From: Natronorubrum tibetense GA33
GTDB taxonomy: Archaea; Halobacteriota; Halobacteria; Halobacteriales; Natrialbaceae
Direction of reading: 5' to 3'
Length of the DNA: 64,000 bases
Assembly: GCF_000383975.1 (NCBI RefSeq)
Contig: NZ_KB913017.1
Location: 2,221,527-2,285,526, forward strand
Positions 24,567 through 33,303 of the stretch are shown here, one piece after another. The notes under the pieces are model-generated. The model was given only the letters and a program-made list of their open reading frames with translations. It made no database searches and was not told where the DNA came from. A program made the position numbers and the translations under genes. Positions within the stretch are counted from its first letter, which is position 1, and every line of letters starts with the position of its first letter.

Positions 24567-25709
24567 ATGACGGACTCGCCAACGGAAACGGTTCAGGACG
24601 ACGAACCGTCCGACCAGGAGCAAGCCGAACGCCGAAGCACACCTCCCGCGGAGATCGCACGACAGGTATTCGATGTGAGTCCGGTCAGTACCGTCGTGGT
24701 CGACTCGTCGGGAACCATCGCGTTCGCGAACGACCGAGCGTCGGAGTCGCTCGGACTCGCGAGCGAGCAGCTTACCGGACGAGTGTACCATCCGTCAGAA
24801 TGGCCCATCTACGACGGCGACGGAGCGCCGATCGCCCTGGACGACCATCCCGTCACGCGTACCTTCGAGTCGGGCGAACCGGTGTACGGATTCGAACACT
24901 GGATCGAACTCCCGGACGGCTCCGAGCGATGGTTCTCGAGCAGTACGTCACCCGTTCTGGACGACGAGGGGGCGGTCGAGTACGTCGTCGTCGCGTTCGA
25001 GGACGTGACGGCGTTGAAACGCCGCGAGAAGCGGTTGACCAGCGACCACGCTCGACTGCTCGAGTACCGGGCTAGCGAGTCGGCGGTCCCGCCCTCTCTT
25101 CGCGTCGATGACGGCGAAACGCGAATCGATATCGACTCCATCGTCTCGCTGCCGGACGGGACGACCGTCCAGTACATGGGAACATCGGATCTCTCCGCGA
25201 GCGAGTTCGTCACCATGGTAGAGGAGGTCCCCCACTATCTCGACGCGCGGTTGCTCAGTTCGATCGACGGTTACACCCGGATCGAAGCCCACGCGGAAAC
25301 GACGACGGTCTCCCACGTCTTTCAGTCCCTCGGCGGCCAGGCCCGTACGATCATCGTCAGTCCGGACGCGGTCCGGTTCCGCGGCGAGCTTCCCGGCGAC
25401 GTCGATCCCCGTCTGGCCGCGGACGGAATCCGAGAGTTTCATCCCGAGGTCGAACTGGTATCCGAAAAGCTCGTCTACTCGCCGCATCTCCTCTACGACG
25501 TCGTCGCCGACGCGCTCACCGATCGACAGCTGGCCGTGCTCGACGCCGCTTACTTCGGTGGCTACTTCGATTCGCCGCGAGCCAGCACCGGCGACGAACT
25601 CGCGAACCGGTTCGGCGTCACGCGACAGACCTTCAATCAGCACCTTCGCAAGGCACAGCGAACCGTCTTCCGCCACCTCTTCGAGAAGTCCGGCGCGGAC
25701 GCACGCTGA
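24567..25709 (+). CDS. PAS-domain Bat-type HTH-10 transcriptional regulator
   Basis: A 380-residue regulator of the bacterio-opsin-activator type. A PAS domain occupies about residues 30-150 (FDVSPVSTVVVDSSGTIAFAND to FEDVTALKRREK), a GAF-like bacterioopsin-activator sensor about 170-310, and the HTH-10 DNA-binding region lies at the C-terminus (LTDRQLAVLDAAYFGGYFD, then FGVTRQTFNQHLRKAQ). Such proteins sense redox, light or ligand and activate nearby genes. The HalOD1 gene 46 bp downstream is a plausible target or partner. A palindrome overlaps its stop codon. Confidence 0.93.
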   Translation: MTDSPTETVQDDEPSDQEQAERRSTPPAEIARQVFDVSPVSTVVVDSSGTIAFANDRASESLGLASEQLTGRVYHPSEWPIYDGDGAPIALDDHPVTRTFESGEPVYGFEHWIELPDGSERWFSSSTSPVLDDEGAVEYVVVAFEDVTALKRREKRLTSDHARLLEYRASESAVPPSLRVDDGETRIDIDSIVSLPDGTTVQYMGTSDLSASEFVTMVEEVPHYLDARLLSSIDGYTRIEAHAETTTVSHVFQSLGGQARTIIVSPDAVRFRGELPGDVDPRLAADGIREFHPEVELVSEKLVYSPHLLYDVVADALTDRQLAVLDAAYFGGYFDSPRASTGDELANRFGVTRQTFNQHLRKAQRTVFRHLFEKSGADAR

Positions 25710-25718
25710 CTAGTCAGC
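25705..25718. promoter_or_regulatory. Perfect 14-bp palindrome GCTGACTAGTCAGC
   Basis: The palindrome covers the stop codon of the Bat-type regulator and ends about 6 bp before a TATA-like CTCTTAGG (25724-25731) that lies 28 bp before the HalOD1 ATG. This is a typical position for an archaeal regulator site. Its half-site TGACT also occurs in the TetR operator at 38003-38020. Confidence 0.5.
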
Positions 25719-25755
25719 ATCCCCTCTTAGGCCGTTGTCCGCTCTAGTGGAGCCA

Positions 25756-26088
25756 ATGAACGAGAACACGGGTCACACCAATTCCACGCCGTTCCGACCG
25801 ATCGGCGACGACAGTACCGGCTACGATCCCACGACGGGAACGTTCCACAGGGAGTTCGATATCGATTCCGAGACGGTGCTCAGTGCGATCGTCGAAACCG
25901 TGGGTGCGGTTACGAACAGCGATCCAACCGCGATGGCTGCGCTGTACGAGACGGTCGACCCCGAAGCGCTCGGCGTCCTCCTGCGCTCGACTCGAGACCG
26001 CCCCATCGAAATCACCTTCACCTACGAGCGCTGTCGAGTGACCGTCTCGAACGACGGATGCGTCGTCGTCGAACCGCCGGCGAACTGA
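25756..26088 (+). CDS. HalOD1 output-domain protein
   Basis: A 110-residue protein consisting of a short polar N-terminus and one HalOD1 domain (about residues 28-106, with SETVLSAIVETVGAVTNSDP, a middle ALYETVDPEALGVLL, and ITFTYERCRVTVSNDGCVVV at the end). HalOD1 is a haloarchaeal output domain often linked to signal transduction; its biochemical function is unknown. It follows the Bat-type regulator on the same strand. A paralogue is at 56348-56659. Confidence 0.88.
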   Translation: MNENTGHTNSTPFRPIGDDSTGYDPTTGTFHREFDIDSETVLSAIVETVGAVTNSDPTAMAALYETVDPEALGVLLRSTRDRPIEITFTYERCRVTVSNDGCVVVEPPAN

Positions 26089-26170
26089 ACGGATCGTCGC
26101 GACGGCGACGGGATGCTTGCATGCATTCGCGACCGGACGTGTTTTCTCGCTCGCTCGCAAGAGTATCGGT

Positions 26171-26638
26171 ATGCAGGCATCCATCGACGCGGTTCGTGTC
26201 GCGGGGACCCCGCAGGGACCGGTCCCGGTGGTCGTCCTCGAGGTCGACGGCGAAGACGATGTCGTCCCGATCTTTATCGGCTTCAACGAGGCGACGAGCA
26301 TCGCCCGCGGTCTCGAGGCCGAAGATATCGGCCGGCCGCTCACCCACGATCTTCTGCTCGACGTCATGGAGGAATTGGGCAGTCGGATCGACCGCGTCGT
26401 CGTCAACGAGATCAAAGCGCGCGAGGACGGGCAGGGTGGCACCTACATTGCCGATCTCCACCTCGAGACGGCGCGGGGCGAAACCGTCGTCGACGCTCGG
26501 CCGAGCGACTCGCTCGCGCTCGCGGCCCGGACGAACGCCCCCATCGAGATCACCGACGCCGTCTTCGAGGACGGCCGAGACGATAGCCAAAAGTTCGAGC
26601 AGTTAGAAGACATCCGCAACATGTCGGGTGAGATGTAG
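26171..26638 (+). CDS. Bifunctional nuclease family protein (DUF151)
   Basis: A 155-residue DUF151/BFN domain protein. The conserved core is VVLEVDGEDDVVPIFIGFNEATSIARGLE followed by RPLTHDLLLDVMEELG and, later, DARPSDSLALAART. Plant and bacterial relatives have reported nuclease activity; the archaeal role is unknown. The ATG at 26171 begins the conserved first strand. The stop is directly followed by the hisE ATG with no spacer, so the two genes are very likely cotranscribed and coupled. Confidence 0.92.
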   Translation: MQASIDAVRVAGTPQGPVPVVVLEVDGEDDVVPIFIGFNEATSIARGLEAEDIGRPLTHDLLLDVMEELGSRIDRVVVNEIKAREDGQGGTYIADLHLETARGETVVDARPSDSLALAARTNAPIEITDAVFEDGRDDSQKFEQLEDIRNMSGEM

Positions 26639-26923
26639 ATGGACGAGACGCTCGAGGAACTGTTCGCCGTGATCGAGGATCGCAAGGAGACGCTGCCCGA
26701 GGAGTCCTACACCGCCTCGCTGTTCACCCACGAGAAAGGCGAGAACGCGGTACTCGAGAAACTCGGCGAGGAGACGACGGAACTCGTCCTCGCGGCCAAA
26801 GACGACGATCACGACGAGATTGCCTACGAGGCCGCCGACATCGTCTACCACCTGCTCGTGCTGCTCTCGATGAAGGAGATGGAGCTGGAGGACCTCGAGG
26901 CGGAACTCGAGGCGCGGCGCTGA
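26639..26923 (+). CDS. hisE: Phosphoribosyl-ATP pyrophosphatase HisE
   Basis: A 94-residue all-alpha MazG-like pyrophosphohydrolase that converts phosphoribosyl-ATP to phosphoribosyl-AMP in histidine biosynthesis. The metal-binding motifs are KLGEETTELVLAAK (ExxE) and EAADIVYHLLVLL (ExxD). HisI is not fused, as usual in haloarchaea. The ATG follows the DUF151 stop codon immediately. Confidence 0.95.
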   Translation: MDETLEELFAVIEDRKETLPEESYTASLFTHEKGENAVLEKLGEETTELVLAAKDDDHDEIAYEAADIVYHLLVLLSMKEMELEDLEAELEARR

Positions 26924-27333
26924 AGCGGACGGCTCGAGCCGTCGTTCGCTGAAACGGAAGCAGCGAACCGTGCGACGCTAACGCGGAAAATTAGACTCGT
27001 ACGACGACGACGCGGCACAACGCGGTTTTTGGGAACGGTTATCACGGTCCGACGCCGAGCGATGGCGTCCACGAGCGCCGTCGCCGAGGCAACGGTCGCG
27101 GGTGGTGGCCGGCCTAACTCGAGGTTAGGACGTGAAACGGACAGCCAGACCGAGATTGTCCGTGGAACGGTTTGCCCGATTTATGCGACTGTGTGACACA
27201 CTCTCGATAGGGCGAGTAACACAGCGATGGCGGGCCACCCTTTCTCAGTACCGACGCTGCGTACGGACGGGACCGTCACCTGTGGTGGGGAGCACCGCTC
27301 CGCTTCGTCCAATCTACCCACGAGTGAGAGACT
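26924..27333. other. Intergenic region upstream of the propeller/cupredoxin gene
   Basis: About 410 bp. A T-rich run (GGTTTTTGGG near 27025-27033) may end the hisE transcript, and a TATA-like GATTTATG lies near 27178-27185. A 44-codon frame from 27061 has no recognisable features. Nothing else is evident. Confidence 0.5.
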
Positions 27334-29874
27334 ATGAGCCAACCGACCGACACGATACCCGACGTACACGACACTCGAATCGGACGCCAATCACGACGAA
27401 CGATCCTTCGCGCCCTCGCGGCGACGGGATCCGCAGCCGCACTCGGCGGCGTCACGAGCGCACAGGACGAGGAAGACGCCGGCGAGGAGGAGGTCGACGA
27501 GGCCGACTTCGACGACGTTCCCGTCGCCGGCGAGTTCCCGGAAGGGGAGACCGTCGGCCTCCAACTGGTCGCGGAGAATTTGCCGGCCCCGACCGACCTC
27601 GATTACGTCGAGGTAGACGGCGAGATCCACCACTTCATTATCACGCAGACGGGACAGGTGTTCGCCACCAACTTTGACGACGTGCCGGACGACATCGACG
27701 ACGAAGACGAACTCACGGAAGAAGAGGAGATCGAGGACGACGAGGATGTCGTCGAGCCCGAGGAGGGGAGCCTGATCCAGGAGGAAGACGAACCTGAGGA
27801 GCCGGTCGATGTCGACGACGATCCGGACGATCCGGAACCTGACGAGGAGATAGCGGAAGACGCAGACGAGGAGGTCGAACCGGAGCCGGACGAGGAGGTC
27901 GAGGACGACGTCGACCCGGCCGAGCCACAGGAGTTCGTCTTCAACGGCGTCGTGCCGGCCTGGTTCGGCATGGAACCGGAGGAAATCGACGGCGAGGAGA
28001 ACCCGACGCTCGAGTTGACCGCTGGCGAGACCTACCAGTTCACCTGGGAGAACGGCGACGGCGATCCCCACAACGTCGTCATTCTCGACGCCAACGACGA
28101 CATCCTCGAGCGAACGGAGATCATGCAGGAGGCAGGCGAGAGCCAGACGCTCGAGTTCGAGGCGACCGAAGAGATGGATCGGTACCTCTGTGAGGTCCAT
28201 CCCGGGACGATGGTGGGCAGCATTCAGGTTGAACCGCCGGAAGAAGAGGAAGAGGAGGTCGAGGACGCGGACTCGCTGACGCCCGCAGACATGGACCTGT
28301 TCCTCGACATCGAAGACCAGCTGGTCAGCCTCGGCATCGGGGAACTCGGCGGCTACGACGAGCGCGGCCTGCTGGGGCTCGCGTTCCACCCCGAGTTCGA
28401 AGAGAATCAGCTGTTCTACGTCCACTACAGCGCGCCGGAGCGCCACGGACTCGGCTACAACCACACCGCCGTCGTCGCGGAGTTCCAGGCTGAAGAGGAC
28501 CTGACGGGCGTCGATCCGGACTCCGAACGGACCGTCATGGAGATTCCGCAGCCACAGGACAACCACAACGGCGGGCGCCTCGCCTTCGGTCCCGAGGGCT
28601 ATCTTCACGTCTCGCTCGGGGACGGCGGGAACGTCCACGACATCGGCGTCGGTCACGTCGAGGACTGGTACGACGAGAACGAGGGCGGTAACGGCCAGGA
28701 CACGGAGGAGAACCTGCACGGCGGGATCCACCGCATCGACGTCGACGCGGAGGACGACCAGGAGTACGGCGAGTACGGCATTCCCGAGGACAACCCGCTC
28801 GTCGACTCGGATGAAGACATCGACTCCTACTGGGCCTGGGGCTTCCGGAACCCCTGGGGGATGTCGATCGACGACGACGGTCAGGTGTTCGTCTCCGACG
28901 CCGGCCAGCACGCCATCGAATCGGTCTACGCCGTCGAAGAGGGCGGCAACTACAGCTGGAACGTCAAGGAGGGCTCGTTCTGCTTCAGCCCGGATTCCCC
29001 GCTCGAGGCGCCCGCGGAGTGCCCCGACGAGGTCGAAGGCGACGTCAGCGAGGCTCGAGACGGCGAGCCGCTCCTCGACCCGATCGCGGAGTACCAGCAC
29101 ACGCGGATCTCGGAGGCGTTCATCGACAGCTCGGTCGTCGTCGGCGGCCACCGCTACGCCGGCGAGGCGATCCCCGAACTCGAGGATAACTTCGTCTTCG
29201 GCAACTGGAGCAGTCAGGGCGTCGCCGACGCCGACGGCGAGGTGTTAGTGGCGGTCGATCCGAACGGAGATGACGAGATGGACGACGAAGACGACGAGGA
29301 AGAACTCGAGGACGACGCCGACCTCGACGAGGAAGACGAAGAGACGGAAGAGGCCGAGGAAGACAGCTGGATTCAGGACGACGATGAAGAGGAGGTGGAC
29401 GAAGACGACGATGAAGAGGAGGAGGAGGAAGAAGAAGAGCTAGACGATGAAGACGAGGACGACCTCGTCGAGGTCGACGACCGCTGGGAGCTCGAGGAGC
29501 TACAGTTCGAAGGCGCCGAGGGCGAGTCGCTCAACCGGTACGTCTACGGCGTCGAACGCGACGAGAACGGTGAGCTGTACGTCCTCGCGAACACCGACTT
29601 CCGTCCCGATCCCGAGACTGGCGAGATCTACCGAATCGTTCCGGCGGAGGAGGGCGAGGAGATCCCCGAGCCGGAGGATCCGTTCGTCGTCGACGAAGAG
29701 ATGGAAGACGAGGACCCCGAAGCGGAAGCGCCGGACGATGTTGCGGAAGAGGACGAGGAGTTCCCCGAAGGCGAGGACGACGAGATGCCGGAGGAAGAAG
29801 CGGTGGACGAACCCGGAGCGGACGAAGCGCAACCCGACGACGGAGCGGAGCCGGAGCCACAGGAAGCCGACTGA
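27334..29874 (+). CDS. Tat-exported PQQ/sugar-dehydrogenase-type beta-propeller with inserted cupredoxin domain
   Basis: An 846-residue, extremely acidic protein. A Tat signal is present (SRRTILRALAATGSAAALGG, residues 20-39). Residues 70-112 look like the first strands of a soluble glucose/sorbosone-type dehydrogenase propeller. An acidic linker and a plastocyanin-like domain (about 199-300; Cu ligands His246, Cys286, His289, Met293) follow, after which the propeller resumes at DERGLLGLAFHPEFEEN (342 on) with HNGGRLAFGPEGYLHVSLGDGG. A second acidic insertion (about 650-710) precedes the last blade, and there is an acidic tail. It probably works outside the cell, passing electrons from substrate oxidation to copper. 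The cofactor and substrate are not proven. Confidence 0.9.
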   Translation: MSQPTDTIPDVHDTRIGRQSRRTILRALAATGSAAALGGVTSAQDEEDAGEEEVDEADFDDVPVAGEFPEGETVGLQLVAENLPAPTDLDYVEVDGEIHHFIITQTGQVFATNFDDVPDDIDDEDELTEEEEIEDDEDVVEPEEGSLIQEEDEPEEPVDVDDDPDDPEPDEEIAEDADEEVEPEPDEEVEDDVDPAEPQEFVFNGVVPAWFGMEPEEIDGEENPTLELTAGETYQFTWENGDGDPHNVVILDANDDILERTEIMQEAGESQTLEFEATEEMDRYLCEVHPGTMVGSIQVEPPEEEEEEVEDADSLTPADMDLFLDIEDQLVSLGIGELGGYDERGLLGLAFHPEFEENQLFYVHYSAPERHGLGYNHTAVVAEFQAEEDLTGVDPDSERTVMEIPQPQDNHNGGRLAFGPEGYLHVSLGDGGNVHDIGVGHVEDWYDENEGGNGQDTEENLHGGIHRIDVDAEDDQEYGEYGIPEDNPLVDSDEDIDSYWAWGFRNPWGMSIDDDGQVFVSDAGQHAIESVYAVEEGGNYSWNVKEGSFCFSPDSPLEAPAECPDEVEGDVSEARDGEPLLDPIAEYQHTRISEAFIDSSVVVGGHRYAGEAIPELEDNFVFGNWSSQGVADADGEVLVAVDPNGDDEMDDEDDEEELEDDADLDEEDEETEEAEEDSWIQDDDEEEVDEDDDEEEEEEEEELDDEDEDDLVEVDDRWELEELQFEGAEGESLNRYVYGVERDENGELYVLANTDFRPDPETGEIYRIVPAEEGEEIPEPEDPFVVDEEMEDEDPEAEAPDDVAEEDEEFPEGEDDEMPEEEAVDEPGADEAQPDDGAEPEPQEAD

Positions 29875-30007
29875 TCCCTCGAGTCGCTCCGGTGACGGAC
29901 GACCGGCAGCGGCGAGCGCCCCGGTACCGTTCTCGTCGTACTGTCGTTTCCCACCCTTGCAGTCGCCCGTCGTACCTTGATTGCGGTGTTCGACGACGAT
30001 TCGCTCG

Positions 30008-30355
30008 ATGGCGCTCCAACAGATCGAGCACGCGGACGACCACATGCAGGAGTGTATTGACAACTGCCTCGAGGCTGCCCAAGTCTGTGAGTGGTGTGCT
30101 GACGCCTGCGCGGACGAGGGCGAAGGCATGGCCCGCTGCATCCGACTCTGCCGGGACGTGGCGGACATCGCCTCGCTGCACGCGCGATTTATGGCCCGCA
30201 ACTCGGGCTACCACGAGGAACTGGGTGAACTCTGTGCGGATCTCTGTGAGGAGTGCGCCGAGGAGTGTGAGGGGCACGATCACGATCACTGTCAGGCCTG
30301 CGCGGAGATCCTGCCGAAGTGCGCCGAGAGCTGTCGGGAGATGGCGTCGGCCTGA
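30008..30355 (+). CDS. Cys-rich four-helix-bundle copper-binding protein (Csp-like)
   Basis: A 115-residue protein with 15 cysteines in CxxxC and CxxC spacings along predicted helices (QECIDNCLEA, CEWCADAC, CIRLC, ELCADLCEECAEEC, CQACAEI, KCAESC), matching the DUF326/copper-storage-protein family that lines a four-helix bundle with Cys to hold Cu(I). A His-rich turn GHDHDHC may add a metal site. No signal peptide is seen, so it is probably cytosolic. It starts 133 bp after the cupredoxin-containing dehydrogenase, which suggests a copper-related pair. The ATG at 30008 begins the conserved helix. Confidence 0.92.
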   Translation: MALQQIEHADDHMQECIDNCLEAAQVCEWCADACADEGEGMARCIRLCRDVADIASLHARFMARNSGYHEELGELCADLCEECAEECEGHDHDHCQACAEILPKCAESCREMASA

Positions 30356-30503
30356 ACCGCGGTGGGTTCCCGTCGGTGTCCACGTCGCTGCCGTGTACGC
30401 CGAGTGAGTACTGGCGATGAACGCACTCGAGTCGACCCGGCACGCAGTCGCTGTTCCAGCCACCGGTCCCGAAAGGATGCCCGCCGCGTTCGACCGGGGC
30501 CGC

Positions 30504-30917
30504 TCAGTACGTATTCCGCCCGCCGCGTCCGGTTCGGTCGGGACGGTCGGGGTTGAGGACGCCGCCGATGGCTCCCGCGATAGCGCTCTCGATGGCCATC
30601 ACGAGCGAGACCAAGACGGCGACGGCGAGGATTCCCAGCCCGGCAGCGCCCGAAATCGCGCCGCCGACGGGGCCCAGCGTCCAGCCGGCGAGGCCGACGA
30701 CGAGGGCGATCAATAGTCCGCCGACGATGCCGCCGAGCGCCCCGGCGAGGAGCCCGTGCCAGAAGCCGCGTCCGAGACCGCCACCGGCCATGTAGCCGGC
30801 GACGAAGCCGCCGATCAGTCCCGCGGCGAGCTGGCCCAGCCCGGGCAAGGCGAGCCCGAATAGTCCGAGCACGGTCGCGACGAGGAAGCCGACGATAACC
30901 GCACGCCAGTTCGTCAT
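30504..30917 (-). CDS. Gly-rich membrane protein (DUF5518-like)
   Basis: A 137-residue protein with four hydrophobic helices rich in Gly and Ala (AVIVGFLVATVLGLFGLALPG, then LAAGLIGGFVAGYMAGGG, LLAGALGGIVGGLLIALVVG, and GLGILAVAVLVSLVMAIESA) and a short basic tail. It resembles the haloarchaeal DUF5518 family, whose function is unknown. The ATG at 30917 was chosen because the first helix follows it. It lies downstream of the histidine kinase on the same strand, 65 bp after its stop. Confidence 0.78.
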   Translation of the reverse strand: MTNWRAVIVGFLVATVLGLFGLALPGLGQLAAGLIGGFVAGYMAGGGLGRGFWHGLLAGALGGIVGGLLIALVVGLAGWTLGPVGGAISGAAGLGILAVAVLVSLVMAIESAIAGAIGGVLNPDRPDRTGRGGRNTY

Positions 30918-30982
30918 GCCTGACTGTACGCGAGCAGCGGGGATATACTGTCGGCCGGAGTTGGCTGGCGAGTATCGCGAAC

Positions 30983-33205
30983 TCATCGAAGCCCGACGAT
31001 TTCGAACCTCGCACCGCCCTCGTCGCTTTCCCCGATCGACAGCTCCCAGCCGTGTGCGTCGACGACATCCCGGATGATCTTGAAGCCGAACCGAACGTCG
31101 CCGCTGGAACCGGTCCCCTCGAGCAACCGCTCTCGCTGCTCGGGATCGATCCCGGGACCGTCGTCGGCGATGTAGAACCCGCCGTCAGTTGCGCCGACGC
31201 GAACGGAGACGTCCGAACCGCCGTGCTCGATCGCGTTTCGAAACATGTTCTCGAACAGCTGCTGGAGCCACCCCAGATCGGCGGTAATCGTCCGCTCGGT
31301 CTCGACTTGCAACGTCCCGTCACGCGTTTCGATCGACGACCACGCCTCGCCGGCCAGCCGCTCGAGCGAGGCCGATTCGAACTCGCTGACTCCCTGTCCA
31401 GTTCGTGCGAGCGCGAGCAGGCCGTCCATGATAGACATCGCCCGTTCGATGCCATCTTCGACGTCCGTGAGGTGGGCTACGTCGCCGGTTTCGCGCGCGA
31501 GCTCGGCGTACCCCTTCGCGACGGCGAGGGGGTTCCGAAGGTCGTGTGCGAGGACGTTCGAGAAGTCCTCCAATCGTTGGTTCTTCGTCTGGAGTTGCCG
31601 TTCCCTGTCGGCCCGGTCGATCGTTCCCTGAATCATCGCCCCCAGGATCGTCGCAAATTCGATGTCGTGCTCGTCGAACTCGCGGGGTTCGGTCGAACCC
31701 GCGAGCAGGACCCCGTGGTCACCGAGCGGCACGATGATCTCGCTCTCGACCGGTGTCTCCGGATTCAACACCGCCGGATCGGAGCTGACATCGCTCGAGG
31801 CGTACAGGTCGCCGGTGTCGAACACTCGCCAGGCGATTCCCGACCCGCGCGGGATCGCCGTTTCGCCGAACAGATCCATTGCTTCGTCGGTCATCGTGAG
31901 CGGCCGGAGCACGTCACCAGACTCGTCGGGCGTTAGAATGCCGGTGATCGGCTGGTTCAGCACCGATTTCGCGACGGAGACGGCGACCGAGCCGACCGAC
32001 TCCATCGTCTCGCACTCGAGCAGCCGCGGCCCGGCTTGGGCGAGCGCCTGCATGCTCTCTTCGCGCTCTTGGCGTTCGGTGATCTCGGTGGCGATCCCGT
32101 AGATCGCGTACGGCTCGCCGTCGGCGTCGAACAGCGGCGCTCGGACGTTGAAGAAGACCCGACGCTTGCCGTTGATTCGGAAATCTTCGACGTACTTGTT
32201 CGACTCCCCCTCAGAGAGCACTTCGCGATCCATTTCGTTGATCTGCTCGACGTTGACCTCCGGATGGATATCCTCCGATCGTTTCCCGAGTATCTCTTCG
32301 CGCGACCGGTCGAACAGCCGTTCGAACGCCGGGTTGACGTAGAGATACCGCTGGTCGATATCCTTCATGTAAACGACCGCCGGCGTGTTGTCGAGGATGA
32401 CCTGCAGTTGGTCGCGCGTGCTCCGCAGTTCCTCGGTCGTCTCTCGCATCTCCGTGATGTCTCGAGAGATAATGACGAACTCGCGGCCGTCGTCTTCCGA
32501 TCCGAAGGTGGTGTCGGTCGGAAGCGACTGGCCGACCCCCTCGAGCGAGACCCACGAGCCGTCCGCGTGCCGGAACCGGAACACGACACGGCCGGACCGA
32601 CTCGTTTCGGATCTGACGATCTCGAAAAACACCTCGGCAGCGTGGTTCGTGTCGGCCGGGTGGATGTAGTCGAACGCGTATTCGCCGACGAGTTCGTCCT
32701 GCTCGTAGCCCAGAACGTCGGTGATCGACGGACTCTGATACCGGACGACACCGTTCTCATCGAGGACCGTGACGAGATCCGACGCGTTCTCGATGAGACC
32801 GGAGAAGTGGGTGGCTCGTTCCCGCGCGGTCGACAGTTCCGTCGCCCGCTCGACCGCTCGACGGAGACGGGCGACGACGAGCGACGGCGCCGAGACGAAT
32901 CGGTCCTCGTCCACCCAGTCGTCGACGGGATCTAACTCGGCTATCACTCCACCCTCGAGTTCGTCGCCGCGATTGCCGATCACGTAAACAAGGGGGACAG
33001 CCGACCACTCCGAGCGAATCCGCTCGATCGCCGTCGAATCGACGCTGTCGTGACAGAGCACGCAGTCGACCGATTCCGCGTGGGTCCACTCGTCCCCGTC
33101 CGCCAGGTCCACGACGGTGATCGTTACCTCACGGCGCTCTCGTTCGAGCGAGCGGATTCGCTCGCCCGCCTCGAGATCGCCGGAAACGAAACAACAAACG
33201 TCCAT
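30983..33205 (-). CDS. PAS/GAF sensor histidine kinase
   Basis: A 740-residue soluble sensor kinase. Residues 1-115 resemble a receiver-like domain without a clear phospho-acceptor Asp. A PAS domain follows (about 130-250, ENASDLVTVLDENGVVRYQS), then a second (265-380, DNTPAVVYMKDIDQRYLYVN), a GAF domain (385-525), HisKA with H-box NVLAHDLRNPLAV (about 545) and a HATPase with NAIEHGG and DDGPGIDP. No transmembrane segment is seen, so it senses a cytosolic signal. The ATG at 33205 has a TATA-like box 28 bp upstream. No response regulator is adjacent; one lies at 42165. Confidence 0.93.
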   Translation of the reverse strand: MDVCCFVSGDLEAGERIRSLERERREVTITVVDLADGDEWTHAESVDCVLCHDSVDSTAIERIRSEWSAVPLVYVIGNRGDELEGGVIAELDPVDDWVDEDRFVSAPSLVVARLRRAVERATELSTARERATHFSGLIENASDLVTVLDENGVVRYQSPSITDVLGYEQDELVGEYAFDYIHPADTNHAAEVFFEIVRSETSRSGRVVFRFRHADGSWVSLEGVGQSLPTDTTFGSEDDGREFVIISRDITEMRETTEELRSTRDQLQVILDNTPAVVYMKDIDQRYLYVNPAFERLFDRSREEILGKRSEDIHPEVNVEQINEMDREVLSEGESNKYVEDFRINGKRRVFFNVRAPLFDADGEPYAIYGIATEITERQEREESMQALAQAGPRLLECETMESVGSVAVSVAKSVLNQPITGILTPDESGDVLRPLTMTDEAMDLFGETAIPRGSGIAWRVFDTGDLYASSDVSSDPAVLNPETPVESEIIVPLGDHGVLLAGSTEPREFDEHDIEFATILGAMIQGTIDRADRERQLQTKNQRLEDFSNVLAHDLRNPLAVAKGYAELARETGDVAHLTDVEDGIERAMSIMDGLLALARTGQGVSEFESASLERLAGEAWSSIETRDGTLQVETERTITADLGWLQQLFENMFRNAIEHGGSDVSVRVGATDGGFYIADDGPGIDPEQRERLLEGTGSSGDVRFGFKIIRDVVDAHGWELSIGESDEGGARFEIVGLR

Positions 33206-33229
33206 GCACCATCTAGACAGTCGAACGGC

Positions 33230-33236
33230 ATATAAT
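33230..33236 (-). promoter_or_regulatory. TATA-like box for histidine kinase
   Basis: The minus strand reads ATTATAT about 28 bp before the ATG at 33205. Confidence 0.55.
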
Positions 33237-33273
33237 CCCCGCGGCCGATTTCCACCGGCACGTAACGAACGGC

Positions 33274-33280
33274 CTTTTAT
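33274..33280 (+). promoter_or_regulatory. TATA-like box for Nog1 GTPase
   Basis: CTTTTAT is centred 27 bp before the ATG at 33304, which supports that start over the codon at 33295. It is divergent from the kinase promoter about 40 bp away. Confidence 0.5.
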
Positions 33281-33303
33281 GATCGGGGGATCTAGTGCAG
33301 GGT

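Noticed and set aside
24415-24570. A 51-codon frame overlapping the Bat-type regulator start by 4 bp and placed about 26 bp after a TATA-like box.
   Set aside because: Its product is very Arg-rich, unlike acidic haloarchaeal proteins, with no recognisable motif; a non-coding leader fits better.
27061-27195. A 44-codon frame starting with ATG between hisE and the propeller/cupredoxin gene.
   Set aside because: No recognisable features and no promoter at the right distance.
27391-29151. A 586-codon minus-strand frame antisense to the acidic cupredoxin/propeller gene.
   Set aside because: The sense frame has a Tat signal, copper ligands and propeller motifs; the antisense frame is a by-product of the acidic codons (GAC/GAG read as GTC/CTC).
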